From contig JANPYM010000009.1 of assembly GCA_025890175.1 (NCBI GenBank), forward strand, positions 2,348,250-2,412,249: a stretch of DNA of 64,000 nucleotides. The letters run 5' to 3'. Origin of the DNA: Ciborinia camelliae. Its lineage: Eukaryota; Ascomycota; Leotiomycetes; Helotiales; Sclerotiniaceae. Below the pieces are notes generated by a model. It worked only from the letters and a program-made list of their open reading frames with translations, ran no database searches and was not told where the DNA came from. Each line of letters begins with the position of its first letter. Positions within the stretch are counted from its first letter, which is position 1. Shown here in pieces: positions 46,373 to 57,839 of this stretch. The translations under genes were made by a program, and so were the position numbers.

Positions 46373-46380
46373 TATATAAA
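46373..46380 (+). promoter_or_regulatory. Probable TATA box of the signal peptide peptidase gene
   Basis: tatataaa sits about 220-330 bases before the candidate start codons, with a CT-rich run (46,478-46,498) in the leader as is common before fungal transcription start sites. Confidence 0.5.
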
Positions 46381-46699
46381 CCCACACTGCATACACATTT
46401 TAAACCCCATACGCAATATTACACTTCTCACACCATTACCATCACAACATTACTTGGAGGATAGAAAAGATCAGATCTATCTCTCTCTCTCTCTCTCTGA
46501 GTTTAATCATAAAGAGTATTCTAGATTTTAAATTTAAATCCTGAAAGAGACCTGAAAACTATAAGTTACACACAGCTTCTAAAACTGTCAGTTTGGGTTG
46601 TCATTCACTCACGATTTCCTTCACCACTACCACCACCACCACCTCCACGTCTCTGATTTGATTCTCCAAATACCACATCAACACCAACTTCAACCAAAA

Positions 46700-48640
46700 A
46701 TGGATAACTTTAAAGACTTCCTATTCAAATATGGCACCAAGATCTATGAAGAACGAGAGTCGATCATATTACCAATTCAGATTACCCTCGCAGCTCTCTT
46801 TCCCATTTACATCGGATCACATGCATCACTCAAACGACCTCCTTCCGCCTCACCCTCATCAGATGAAGATGAAGATGAAGAAGTAACGGATTCTTCAGCG
46901 GAAAACCTCCAACCATTGGATGCTATTATATATCCCCTTTTTGCCGGTGCAACATTGGGAGCCCTTTATATCATCATCAAATGGTTTGATGGTGTTGTCA
47001 CGCTCAATAAGATAATGGGATGGTATTTTTCCGGCACGGGCATTTTTGGCGTTTGGAAATTGGCAAAGGATTTGTTGGATATGTTGATTGGCTTTATCTT
47101 TCCCAGCGTGTGGACGAGAAGAAATCATATTTTTCACGTGGATCAGAAGATGAGATGTCAAATGGTTCAAGAGGAGAATGGAAAGTTGGTCAAGGTTCAA
47201 GGAGTTACGAATCCTCTTCCGGGTCGTGCTTCAAATTATCATCTTCCGGAAACCATCACGAATATGATGTGGAGCATTCGTGGCCTGCTCAGAACTACTT
47301 ATGTGCTTCATCTTCACATCAAGAATTTCATACCTCATCGGAAATATTCCATTACATGTACAACGGTTTTGGGTTTGGAAATCGGTGTCCTCACAATCAT
47401 GGCTTACAATTTCTTCAATGCTCCATGGTACCTTACAAATATCATTAGTTATGGTTTTGCCTATGGATCTCATCAATTTTTAAAATCACCCACCTTCTCC
47501 ACCGGTTACTTGGTTCTCCTTGGACTCTTCTTCTACGATATCTATATGGTGTTTTATACACCTCTCATGGTAACCGTTGCCACATCTCTAGATGTCCCCA
47601 TCAAACTGGTATTTCCGAAAACTGCGGGTGGAAAAGGGAGTATGTTAGGATTGGGTGATGTTGTATTACCTGGAATGCTTATCGCATTGGCATTGAGGTT
47701 TGATTTATATCTACATTATGTGTATTTGGGAAAATCTTCCTCGAAGTCTTCCCCTTCAACCTCATCCTCATCCTCATCCTCACCCACCAAAACCATCTCC
47801 AAAGCTTCCTCTCCTCCCAGTTCCCCGACCCCAAAAAATCCCCCCTATAAACGCGCAACCGGTCTCTGGGGTGAACGTTACTGGACCTCAACATATACTC
47901 CCCTCCCATGGGGGAACCCCAACCTCGAAACCGGCACCGAAGGAACGCGTTTCCGCAAACCATATTTCAAAGCTTCGTTGCTAGGATATACCCTCGGAAT
48001 GATAGCAACATGGACCTCCCTACTCGTTTTCAAAGCCTCGCAACCAGCTTTATTGTATCTCGTTCCGGCCGTCACGGGATCATTGTTGGTCATGGCGTTG
48101 CTGAGGCGGGAATTCGGTCTCTTTTGGGGCTATAATGAAGATGGGTGTTTAGAGGAGGGATGCACTGCGGAAGAGGAGAAGAAAATCATGGGTGGGATTG
48201 GAAAGAATGGTCTCGAGAATGTGATGGGCGATGAAGAGGTGGAGGAAGAGAAGACGATGCAGGAAATGTTGAGGGAAAAGGAGGAGCCGCAAGTCAATCA
48301 CTCGATGCTGGATTCTTCAGATACAAGTTCGATTCTCTCGGATGGATCGATTTCCTGGCCTGGTGATTCTCCTCCTTTTCACTTAAGTGATTCTGCGAGC
48401 GATGCGCATGCGGATGTGGATGTGGATGTGAATGTGGATGTGGATGTGGATGTGGATGTAGATGATGAATTGATATCTGCCAAGAAAAGAATCGGAAGGG
48501 ATGAAGACCCAATCTTCCTCTTCTGGATTACTGCGTTATCATCGAAATTGAAATCGAAATCGAAATCGAAATCGAAATCGAAGTCGAATGGTGTTGGTAC
48601 CAGTGCAGCAATTGCGGAAGTAGCAAAGAATATAAGATAG
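46700..48640 (+). CDS. Signal peptide peptidase (presenilin-type aspartyl protease)
   Basis: Intramembrane protease of the ER that cuts signal peptides and other type II membrane segments; in Aspergillus the homologue SppA is needed for SREBP activation. The single exon has 646 residues from this ATG; an in-frame ATG at 46598 adds a His-rich leader and is less likely. Catalytic motifs are intact: YD in FFYDIYMVF (Asp280), GLGD in LGLGDVVLPG (Asp320) and PAL at 449-451 (QPALLYLVP). About nine hydrophobic segments are visible. Between the second aspartate region and the last helices is a Ser/Pro-rich loop (about 340-400), longer than in typical members, and the C-terminus is a long acidic tail with a VDVDV repeat (about 572-590) and a KSKSKS run. 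It shares an upstream region with the divergent cyclophilin gene; an E-box-like palindrome is at 46295-46320. Confidence 0.93.
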   Translation: MDNFKDFLFKYGTKIYEERESIILPIQITLAALFPIYIGSHASLKRPPSASPSSDEDEDEEVTDSSAENLQPLDAIIYPLFAGATLGALYIIIKWFDGVVTLNKIMGWYFSGTGIFGVWKLAKDLLDMLIGFIFPSVWTRRNHIFHVDQKMRCQMVQEENGKLVKVQGVTNPLPGRASNYHLPETITNMMWSIRGLLRTTYVLHLHIKNFIPHRKYSITCTTVLGLEIGVLTIMAYNFFNAPWYLTNIISYGFAYGSHQFLKSPTFSTGYLVLLGLFFYDIYMVFYTPLMVTVATSLDVPIKLVFPKTAGGKGSMLGLGDVVLPGMLIALALRFDLYLHYVYLGKSSSKSSPSTSSSSSSSPTKTISKASSPPSSPTPKNPPYKRATGLWGERYWTSTYTPLPWGNPNLETGTEGTRFRKPYFKASLLGYTLGMIATWTSLLVFKASQPALLYLVPAVTGSLLVMALLRREFGLFWGYNEDGCLEEGCTAEEEKKIMGGIGKNGLENVMGDEEVEEEKTMQEMLREKEEPQVNHSMLDSSDTSSILSDGSISWPGDSPPFHLSDSASDAHADVDVDVNVDVDVDVDVDDELISAKKRIGRDEDPIFLFWITALSSKLKSKSKSKSKSKSNGVGTSAAIAEVAKNIR

Positions 48641-49325
48641 AAGGTTGGAGGAAGAGGATGAGGATGAGGATGAGGATGAGGATGAGGATTAGAATTGGGA
48701 TTGGGATTAGGAGTTGAAGTTGGAGTTGGAGTCGGAGTTGAAGGTGGGATTGGGGTTGGGATTGGGGTTGGGATTGGGATTCGGATTCGGATTCGGATTG
48801 GGATTGGAAGAATGAAGATGAGGTACTCATATATTCATCCATACATCCATACACGCACGTACATACTCACATGCATACACACATAGAAATGGGAGTGAGA
48901 GTGGAAATACTAGTTAGCTAGCTATTTTAAATCGCGGCAGTGTATTTATATTTATATTTCGTACTTTCTTTCGTGCTTTCTTTAGTTCTTCCGTGCTTTG
49001 GTTCTAATATAAAGACTAGACTAGGGTAGTGTAAAAAATAAACAAATGAAGTATTCTTAAATAAACATACCTATATATATATACCTATATATATATACCT
49101 ATATATATATATCTATATATTCTTATATGTTAATACCTATACTTACTAGATATTTAAATTTAGATATGTATTTGAATTAGATATCTCTCTATACTGAATA
49201 TTTACCCAATTAACTTATACTTTCTTTTACTTTTACTAGATACCTATTATATTAATCTATCTACCTTCCCTTCTTTATTCTCTTCTTTATTCTCTTATAT
49301 ATTTATATTTATATATTTATATATT
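48641..49325. other. Gene-free, microsatellites
   Basis: It begins with (GATGAG)n at about 48,656-48,690 and a ttgggattggg run to about 48,800. Tacctatatata repeats follow near 49,065-49,125. No gene is seen. Confidence 0.5.
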
Positions 49326-49630
49326 TTTCTTTTTCTTTTCCCTTTTCCCTCTTCCCTCTTCCCTTTTTCCTCTTCCCTTTTCCCTCTTCCTTTTTCCCTT
49401 TTTCTCTCTTCCCTCTTCTCTCTTCTCTCTTCCCTTTTCCCTCTTCCCTCTTCCCTCTTCCCTCTTCCCTCTTCCCTCTTCCCTCTTCCCTCTTCCCTCT
49501 TCCCTCTTCCCTCTTCCCTCTTCCCTCTTCCCTCTTCCCTCTTCCCTCTTCCCTCTTCCCTCTTCCCTCTTCCCTCTTCCCTCTTCCCTCTTCCCTCTTC
49601 CCTCTTCCCTCTTCCCTCATCCCTCACCCC
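49326..49630. repeat. TTCCCTC heptamer satellite
   Basis: A pure-pyrimidine tract. 49,436-49,618 is about 26 nearly perfect copies of a 7-base unit (ttccctc); the left part is more varied (tttcccttttccctc). Because 7 is not a multiple of 3, three copies make 21 bases, which yields a spurious GRGKREE repeat in the minus-strand frames. A homopurine/homopyrimidine tract of this length can form triplex DNA. Confidence 0.95.
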
Positions 49631-50149
49631 CTCCCTCACTCGCCCATTAACTAACTATCATTTCCAAATTTCCAGCAATCAACATTTCTTATTCATCTCA
49701 TTATACACATATATACATTACTTACCTACCTATATACCTACATACGCCTATATACCTACCAAGGTACCTATCTACCTACCCATCTACCTATCTTATATAT
49801 CTATCTACCTTAGGTACTGTTTATTGATACTATCGATACTATCGATACTGTTGATACTCTTAATATCTACTTACCGTACCTATTTACTATATTTACTATA
49901 TTTGCCACCTAATTACTAGATGGAATATATTGAATATATTAATATATCATATTTGATACCTACTGTATTTGATATCTACTGTATTTGATACCTACTATAT
50001 TTAATACCTATTATATTTGATATCTACTATATTTAATACCTACTGTATATTAAATTAATGATTTAACAAGCCTACCGCAAAAGAGAGGGTGTCGAAAAAG
50101 GTTATAAATAAGCTATTAATAGTACCGTAAAAACCTACCTATAATTAAG

Positions 50150-50930
50150 GTTCGTAGATTCGTAGGTTCGTAGGTTCGTAGGTTCGTAGAATCGGAGGGA
50201 GGAGGTAGGTTCGGAGGGAGGAGGTAGGTTTAGAGGGAGGAGGTAGGTTTAGAGGGAGGAGGTAGGTTCGGAGGGAGGAGGGAGGAGGTAGGTTTAGAGG
50301 GAGGAGGTAGGTTCGGAAGAAGGAATCGTACGATTTTTAGGTTTTTAGATTCGTAGGATCGGAGGAGGTAGGTTCGTAGGTTCGTAGAATCGGAGGGAGG
50401 AGGTAGGTTCGGAGGGAGGAGGTAGGTTCGTAGGTTCGTAGGTTCGTAGGTTCGTAGGTTCGTAGGTTCGTAGGTTCGTAGGTTCGTAGGTTCGTAGGTT
50501 CGTAGGTTCGTAGGTTCGTAGGTTCGTAGGTTCGGAGGGAGGAGGTAGGATCGGAGGAAGGAATCGTACGATTTTTAGGTTTTTAGATTCGTAGGATCGG
50601 AGGGAGGAGGTAGGTTCGGAGATTCGTAGATTCGTAGATTCGTAGGATCGGAGGGAGGAGGTAGGTTCGGAGGAAGGAATCGTACGATTTTTAGGTTTTT
50701 AGATTCGTAGGATCGGAGGGAGGAGGTAGGTTCGTAGGTTCGTAGAATCGGAGGGAGGAGGTAGGATCGGAGGGAGGAGGTAGGTTCGTAGGTTCGTAGA
50801 TTCGTAGGATCGGAGGGAGGAGGTAGGATTGGAGGGAGGAGGTAGGTTCGTAGATTCGTAGATTCGTAGATTCGTAGGATCGGAGGGAGGAGGTAGGTTC
50901 GTAGGTTCGTAGGTTGTAGATTCTAAGTGG
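50150..50930. repeat. Composite higher-order minisatellite (ttcgtagg and cggagggaggaggtagg units)
   Basis: An 8-base unit (ttcgtagg, up to about 15 consecutive copies at about 50,425-50,535) alternates with a G-rich unit (cggagggaggaggtagg). A longer module contains aatcgtacgatt, then tttaggtttttagattcgta. Three such modules are seen, with the palindrome at 50,324-50,335, 50,562-50,573 and 50,678-50,689. G-rich units have runs of GG/GGG. No coding role is credible; frames are stop-poor only because of periodicity. Confidence 0.9.
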
Positions 50931-51149
50931 GGTATAGACCTCGCTGTCGCTACCCCTGTCACCCAATTAAATCACTTAATTATGAAAACTTCAACAACTT
51001 CTTCAAAATTGCTTATTTCGGATCGGGCTTATCAATTTTCCGATCAAAACCTACTACTTTATATATATATACTATAAATTTGAAGAATTTCGAGCTGAAA
51101 AACCAACGGAAAAGCATACTTAATCAATTGCTACTATATCACTACTATC

Positions 51150-51240
51150 TACTATACTATAGTGTATGGTAGTCTATATGGTAGTCTATCATGGTAGTCT
51201 ATATGGTAGTCTATCATGGTAGTCTATAGACTATAACGTT
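51150..51240. repeat. ggtagtctatat/ggtagtctatca short tandem repeat
   Basis: About six copies of tggtagtctat with alternating atggtag and catggtag spacing. They form several overlapping inverted repeats (atagacta/tagtctat). The rest of 50,931-51,755 has no gene. Confidence 0.8.
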
Positions 51241-51755
51241 TCTTATTTTTAGTCTAGCTTTCTGTAATAGGAAATCTTCCACATTAGGAAATGGAAGCGA
51301 GATTCCTCATACAAAATTTTATACCGAAGTTTATCCACACGGAACCTACATTACTCCGTGTTATTGATTTAATGATTTGATTCTCTAATCCGAATACACC
51401 CTTTCCCTCCTCCCCCAAATCCCATCGCAGACTCTAACTCCAACTCCAATTCTAACTCCAGCTCCAAGCCTAATAACTCCAACTTTTAACTCCCATATTT
51501 CCCAATTTCGCTTGATTTCTTTATTTCTTTATTTTTTTCTATCCACACCATCCCAGTCCAGTCCAGTCCAGCCCAGTCCAGTCCAATCTAAAATAGCATG
51601 CATACCAATGCATCAAGCATCTAGCATCAAGCAATTCGCCTACCTATCGATATATAATATTATAATAATTACATCCCCCCCTATCTCCCCTCTTCCCCTT
51701 CCCCTCCCCCTTCCCCTTCCCCTCCTCCCATCCACACCCCCACCCCACCACCTCC

Positions 51756-53687
51756 CTAAGAAACACACCCCGGTAATTTCCACGCCACCAAATCCTCCCT
51801 CACATCAAATTCATCCACCTCCCTCGGATATCTATACGTAGGAGCATAACCCAATCCCATCCCCAATCCAGGCCCATGAATATGACCCAAAGACCTCGCA
51901 GAACCCTGTGCATGACCCGATCCCGATGCATGACCCGATCCATGTGCATGTCTCAAACCCAGTCTTCCCCTCTCTCCATCCCTATCTCTCTCTCCATGCT
52001 CCCCATCATCATCCCTGTCCTGCGCCGAAGCAGGAACCGATGCCGATGCCGATGCACCACTCACACTTCTTGATCCGGGGGCGCTGGAAGAAATCAATGA
52101 GAGCCCGCTGCGTGTCGTATCGTTACTTTTTCTATATCGATGACCTCTTCCTTCTTTTCCATCTCTCGCATCCCTCGTATCCCTCACATTCCCCCTCGCC
52201 GAAGCAGTCGTAGACGCAACCGTCATATTAGATCTCAAACTAGCATCCGAAGGCGATCTTCGATGTCTTCTCAGATCCTCGCCACTACCCCCACTCGCGC
52301 TCAACAGGGAATTCATATCATCATGAGTGATTCGCGGGGTGTGGACATCGGTCCCCGCACTCCCGTTCGTACTCCCATTCCCATTTCCATGGAGATTATG
52401 TGGATCGCGTTTCCATCCGTCGCCGCCGGCAAATATATCTTCGACGCATTCATCGGCTGCCATTTCCAAGGGGGAGGCAGACCAGGAGGCCGCGAGCGCG
52501 CATCGGTACATGTCGTGGAGATCGGATCGGTCGGAGGATTTTTGTGGTTGCGGTGTGTCTATTTTGTTTGTCAGTATGATGAATGTTTCTGAGGCATATG
52601 TGATGTGATGTGATGGATAGAATGGAATTGGGTGAGATATGATCTGATATGATATGATAAGAAGAAAAGCCCCAAAACTCACTCCCAGCATCATCACCCT
52701 CCCCATTCTCCCCCTTCATAATCCCCGCGATCCCCCCAAATACCGGCGCACTCTTCAATGCCGGGGCGACAAAATTCCTCTCCCCATCAATCTGCCTCAT
52801 GGTAATGCCAATCTTGGCCGTACTATTAATCTTACTCTCCTGCATCAAATATCTGCGGACGACTCCCTCCTCCCCCTCGACTTCACTCTCGTCGACATAT
52901 TCCGCGAGATTCAAGGTGATGTGTCCGAGGGTGACTCGTTCCCCTTTGGCCGATTGTCCCGAGTTGTAATCTTGGATCACTTCGAAGTGGAGGAGACATT
53001 CCGTGAGATGGTTGTTTTTATCGATCGTGAGTCGGAGTGGGATCGTTCGCATGTAGTCCCAGGATACTTTATGTTCTTTTATCGGGGACCGTGAGGTTTG
53101 TCCGGAGTGTTCTGAAGCTGTGCTGGTGGGGAGTGTCCATTTTATGTAGGCGGTTCCGCTGGTTAGAGGGACGTTGTTAAGGTCTATTATCTGAGGAGGT
53201 GGGTGTTAGTTGTGAGCTGCGGGTTGATGGATGGGATAGAGATTTGATTTGAATGAGAGAATGTGCCAGGGCAAAATGGAAAGGGGGATACTTACTTTGA
53301 GTACTAAATCGAATTTTGGCTATTCATATTATTTGTTAGTTAATTGATAACCTTAAGTATATACTCAAATCCATCCATCCATCCATTGATGCATCAATCC
53401 CTCAACTCTCCCCTCAAACCAAATGGCATATATCCATATCCAAATCCCATCCCCATCCCCATCATCATTTAACAATCAAAATAAATAAACAGAAACATAC
53501 CTTTCTCGCCTTAGATACTAGCAGAGGAATAATAAACATAATCAGCAATGAACCCTTATAATTGATCCCCTTCCATGACCTCACATCACCACATCACCAC
53601 ATCACCACACCACAACAACCACCCTTTCCTCCCTCCTTCCCCCCTAAGAAGAAGCCAAAAAAACTCACCCAAAACATTCATACTCAT
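51756..53687 (-). CDS. NT-C2 (EEIG1/EHBP1-type N-terminal C2) domain protein
   Basis: C2-domain protein of the FAM102/EEIG1 type, whose animal members act in membrane trafficking and signalling. Minus-strand exons: 53687-53669, 53517-53501, 53319-53296, 53190-52683 and 52558-51756; 456 residues. Two micro-exons of 17 and 24 bases are required to read VSKARKPKFDLVLK, the family's first strand, before IIDLNNVPLTSGTAYIKW in exon 4. The domain continues with SPIKEHKVSWDYMRTIPLRL, LLHFEVIQDYNSG, LGHITLNLAEYVDES and a YLMQESKINSTAKIGI strand. The C-terminal half is Ser/Gly/Arg/His-rich and probably disordered, with an SGHASGSGHAQGSARS region and a conserved-looking end (DVREDLVAWKL). Alternatives: start at 53539 in place of the first two exons, or an N-terminal extension from ATG at 54029 (frame open to 53,669). 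The exon 1/2 choice is less certain than the domain. Confidence 0.82.
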
Positions 53688-56600
53688 AGATTCCAAATCC
53701 TCCCAAAGAGGAAACCTCCAACAATTATTCCACGAAGAAGGATAAGTCGAACGATAAGTCAAAGACGAAGAAGTCGGAGCGGTAAAAGGGAAATGGAATT
53801 TGTTCCTTCTCCCAACCGGTGCGTGATAACTATTGATCAAGATGCTATCTTTAGCCAACACGAGACCGAGGCTAAAATGAAGAGGTGGTGGAGCTTGAGC
53901 TCGGGCTTGGGTTTGGGTTTGAGTTTGGGTTGGTACTGGTCCTGGTACTATTGATGAGGATTGGACTTGGATTGGGGCTGGTGTCGCTACTGGGGCTGGG
54001 GCTGGTGGTGCCATCTTTGCTTTATTCATTTCCCATGAAATAAAGGGGGTGAGAGAGATGGTTTTGTGTGTTTGGGAATAACATCAACATCAACAAGACA
54101 CATCAATAAATAAATAAATAAACAAATAAACAAGAAATCGATCCCCTCCACGATTTTCATACTCATATTCATGATATAAAGATACCTAGATGAGATTCAT
54201 TTCTTTCAATTGAATTGATTCGATTGCAATGGATTTCATTTCCATTTCCATCGGGATTGGAATTGCAAAGTTGCATTCCTTCTTTAGGTATCGTGAATTG
54301 GGCGGTTCGTTTTCGCCGTTCTCGTCTGTCTTATATAGGTAACTTACCTAGTATCTATCTACCTTCAGCTACCTACCTAGGTATATTGGATACGCCTGGG
54401 TGACTGGATTGGGAAGGTGGTGAATTGATTGCTTTCGATACTTTTTTGCATGCTTACGGAGTCGCTAGGAGTACGGGAGTACAGGAGTACAAGAGTACCT
54501 ACCTAGGTATCTAGCTGGAGAGCTGCAAACGTTGATGTGTATATAGGTATTGAATTGAGATGTTTGAAAATCTTAAGCCGTATTTAGGTAGGTATTAGGG
54601 GGAGGGACGGGGAGAGGGCTGTTTTATATATGTACCTATGTAGCTTAGTGAATCGACAAGGGCTTTAGGTGAATTTCTTGCTTTCTAACTATCCAATATT
54701 ATTACATCTATATTACTGTTATTGTTTGAAATTTTATATCGCTGCTTGTGATCCGTTGCGTTACAGGTGAGTTGAATTGAGTATTATCTAGATAATAAGC
54801 ATAGGTAGATAGATAGATACCACTAATATATCAGCTTACTATATTTAATTTCGAAGAAACAGAAGGAATATCTATCTAGGTCCAATCAATCCTCCTTTAC
54901 GAATATTCAATCTTTACTCATTTATTCCAGTTTTCAAGTAATTCAATTCATTCATTCGTTTATTCATTTATTCCATTTATTTCATTTACTCCAGCTTAAT
55001 ACAATACCTTGGTAAGTTACAAAAAAACCATCAAATATTCTTCTCGCCTAAGTAGACACTCTTCCAATAGAAATTCCACCCCTCCCCTCTCCTCTCCATT
55101 CAACAATCCACCCATTCATCCATCCCCCTTTTCATCTTCAATATGGATCCTCGTTTCATTCCGTACTCCATGGGGAATTCTCCCTACCTCCCTACCTACC
55201 TACCTACCCATCTACAACCACCAGCTCTTACTAATTAGAAACAACCTCATGTATATATACCTAGCTGGAGGTATTAAAACGAATCTCGATAATAAACAAC
55301 TTATTTTTAAATTCAATCCAATTCAATTCGATATTAAATTAGATCAGATATCTAGATACTGTATCTAGATATCGTATCTAGATATTGTATCTAGATATTG
55401 TTATAACAATATACAATATAGATTATCAATATAAGGAGATGAGGAGATGAGATGGAATTTTATATTATTTTATTAAATTCAATTCAATTCAATCCAATTC
55501 AATTCAATTCAATTCAATTCAATCCAATCCAATTCAAGAAACATATCACTCTCAAATTCCCACACAATCTCCTCAATCTTTAAATAAAGAGTCTGAATCG
55601 AGATCGTTTGTTGTATGTCGTATGTTTTATTTTTATTTTTATTTTTTTCTTCCTATATCTACCTAGTAGGTAGTTAGTTGAGTGATTGAGTAATACTAAC
55701 CTTAATTAGTCTTTAGTCTTTAGAAAATGAATAAATAAATAAATAAATAAATTTTCTAGAGAATCCATTTTTTTATTCATATAGAGTGCGGAGTACGGAG
55801 TACGGAGTTGTATCTATCTTACCCAAGGTACGTAGAGTAGTAAGAGAGAGAAAAAGAGAAAGAGAGAGAGAGAAGATAAAAGAGGGTTAATTGGGTACTG
55901 ATTTACTGTCGGTACAATTATATAACCGTACATTGGAGCCATACAGAGCTGCAACGTACGGAACCAGCGTACGCTAGCGCGGACTAGCGCCTATATAGAT
56001 CTATATATTCGGATCTACTCTAGCATAGCTTAATCAATCAGAACATTAGCAGATATAAAATTATAAATTGCCCACCATATACTCTTCGCAGACGATATCT
56101 CATCTCGAGACAATAGTTGAATAGGAGAGGGATTTATAATATTAGGCTGGTATGAAGTCATCAATCAACATTGGTATTGCTCAATCGAGATGAAAATTCA
56201 TGGTGGGATATTCTTTGTGTGTTGTGGACTGCTGGATTGTATGCGTATATCTGGGTTTCTGAAAGCTTGAATGCTAATACATGTACATGTACATTGTGTA
56301 TTGTGTATTGCCTCGACAACTTTAAAGATTGTCAAGTCAGAAGTCTGGCCTACGTATCCGATGCATATTATCATGAAATTAGTTGGGATATTCTATAGGA
56401 TGAGGTTTCATTGGCTAGACAAGATCAAAATAACTTTCCGAATAGATAGGATCCAGAAGTTACCATATACAGCAGTGCTTTCAAATCCCACTCTATTCAT
56501 TTTTTCTTTCGAAAACTGGATATTTACTCACTCATCAGTTATCTGTTGCATTTTCTCTGCGTAAAATTTCTAGAATCCTATTTTTCCCTTGCCATCTTGG

Positions 56601-56785
56601 TCGATACATTCAACATTCTTGTTTCCATTACGTCTGGTCTGTTCTACATCAATTTCCCATCATCCTTGAGTCGTTATATTTCAATCAAGCTTTCTGGTCT
56701 ACATTCTTGCCATCCGAAAGCAGAACGATATCATCCAACCACGCCACGAAGAAGAAAATCTCACCAACCACTCGTCAAAAGGCCT

Positions 56786-57229
56786 CAATGAGCACCGTGG
56801 GTATCTCGAACAAAACAAGGTAAACGTTGGGTGGCAGATACAAAGAGAGAGCTATAAAGCTAGGGTTGATGGTTATAAAATCTTTGGTTCTATTGGGGAT
56901 GCCGGGATGGCTTGGGATGTTTGTTATTGCATTGATGTAAAGGATTCTCGCGGCCGGGGAGACGAAAGTTATACCAGAGGATCTCTGGAAAATGGGCGAT
57001 GAGATTCTTCGCGTAATCGGAGAACTTCGAACTAGAACGATTAGGGGGGCAGATTGATGATATAGGAGAGAGAGATAGAGTAGGTAAACTTCTAGGTCAG
57101 ATTGATGATTTGAAAGACCTGACAAGACAGATGAGGGGAGCAGGAGAGACAGGAGATAATGAGTATCGTATGTTAAGAGAAGTCCCTCCCCTCTTCTGTA
57201 AATACTATGAGTTTTTAAATCTCAGATGA
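56786..57229 (+). pseudogene. Decayed coiled-coil-like coding remnant
   Basis: The plus strand carries two consecutive frames with biased, protein-like composition. A hydrophobic piece (VIKSLVLLGMPGWLGMFVIA, about 56,875) is followed by KVIPEDLWKMGDEILRVIGE. After a one-base frame change near 57,045, IDDIGERDRVGKLLGQIDDL and KDLTRQMRGAGETGDNEYRM follow, stopping at 57,229. Stops at 56,820 and 56,936 break the first part. It looks like the relic of a membrane-plus-coiled-coil protein gene. I do not recognise the family, and chance is not excluded. Confidence 0.3.
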
Positions 57230-57378
57230 GCAGATTGTTCGTCAACTCGATCTTATTCTCGGCGAATAGAGAGCTGTTGGAATAAACCATGGGAGTGATA
57301 GTCATGCACATATACACGTATAATGCTTTCAGTTGACCATGTTTTATTAAGAGGTTCTAGCTAAAATGACCTGATTAT

Positions 57379-57839
57379 ATGCTTCCTACTGCTGTACTAG
57401 TTCGTACGCTAGTACTGTACGGTTCGATTCATATGATCCATATTCAGACAAGAGCAAATACCTTGAGCATCATAGGAGGTCATATCGACAATCTCGAGTC
57501 AGAGGTAATGGGAATGTGGAATGATATAAATGAGCAACTTTCTCAAATCCCAACCATACTCACCAACATCTCCAAAAGTATGAAAATCCCTTCTATATGA
57601 CTAATATTAAGGCTATATGTCTCTTGACTATTATTTTCATTTGGCTGAGAGGATGTGCCCTGTATCCTGCCGAGATGATGCGCTACTGTCCTACATCTTT
57701 CCCTCTACAAAGAACCAAACGAAGGAAATCCTCGCCGCGGTACATACAACAAGCTGTTGAAGGCATTGAAGAGATTAAAACAAAGATTGACTTTTCTACA
57801 ATGATCACCATGATCGACGGACGAGCACCGATCATGTAG
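57379..57839 (+). pseudogene. Two abutting short frames, possible gene remnant
   Basis: Frames at 57379-57600 (73 codons) and 57597-57839 (80 codons) overlap by 4 bases. The first has amphipathic residues (IDNLESEVMGMWNDINEQLS) and the second a hydrophobic stretch, then VEGIEEIKTKIDFSTM. The similar alternation of hydrophobic and coiled-coil pieces as in the remnant 150 bases upstream suggests one decayed gene. No start, splice or family evidence is found. Confidence 0.25.

Noticed and set aside
49295..49639. Charged repeat protein (GRGKREE) on the minus strand
   Set aside because: Direct consequence of the 7-base satellite; all frames are open for the same reason.
50691..50966. Repeat protein frames on the minus strand
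   Set aside because: Translation of the composite minisatellite; several overlapping frames are equally open.
54000..54029. ATG at 54029 as the start of the NT-C2 protein
   Set aside because: The frame is open down to the proposed exon 1, but the first 114 residues are Pro/Ala/Gln-rich and unlike family N-termini; the ATG at 53687 gives the expected short start. Kept only as an alternative.
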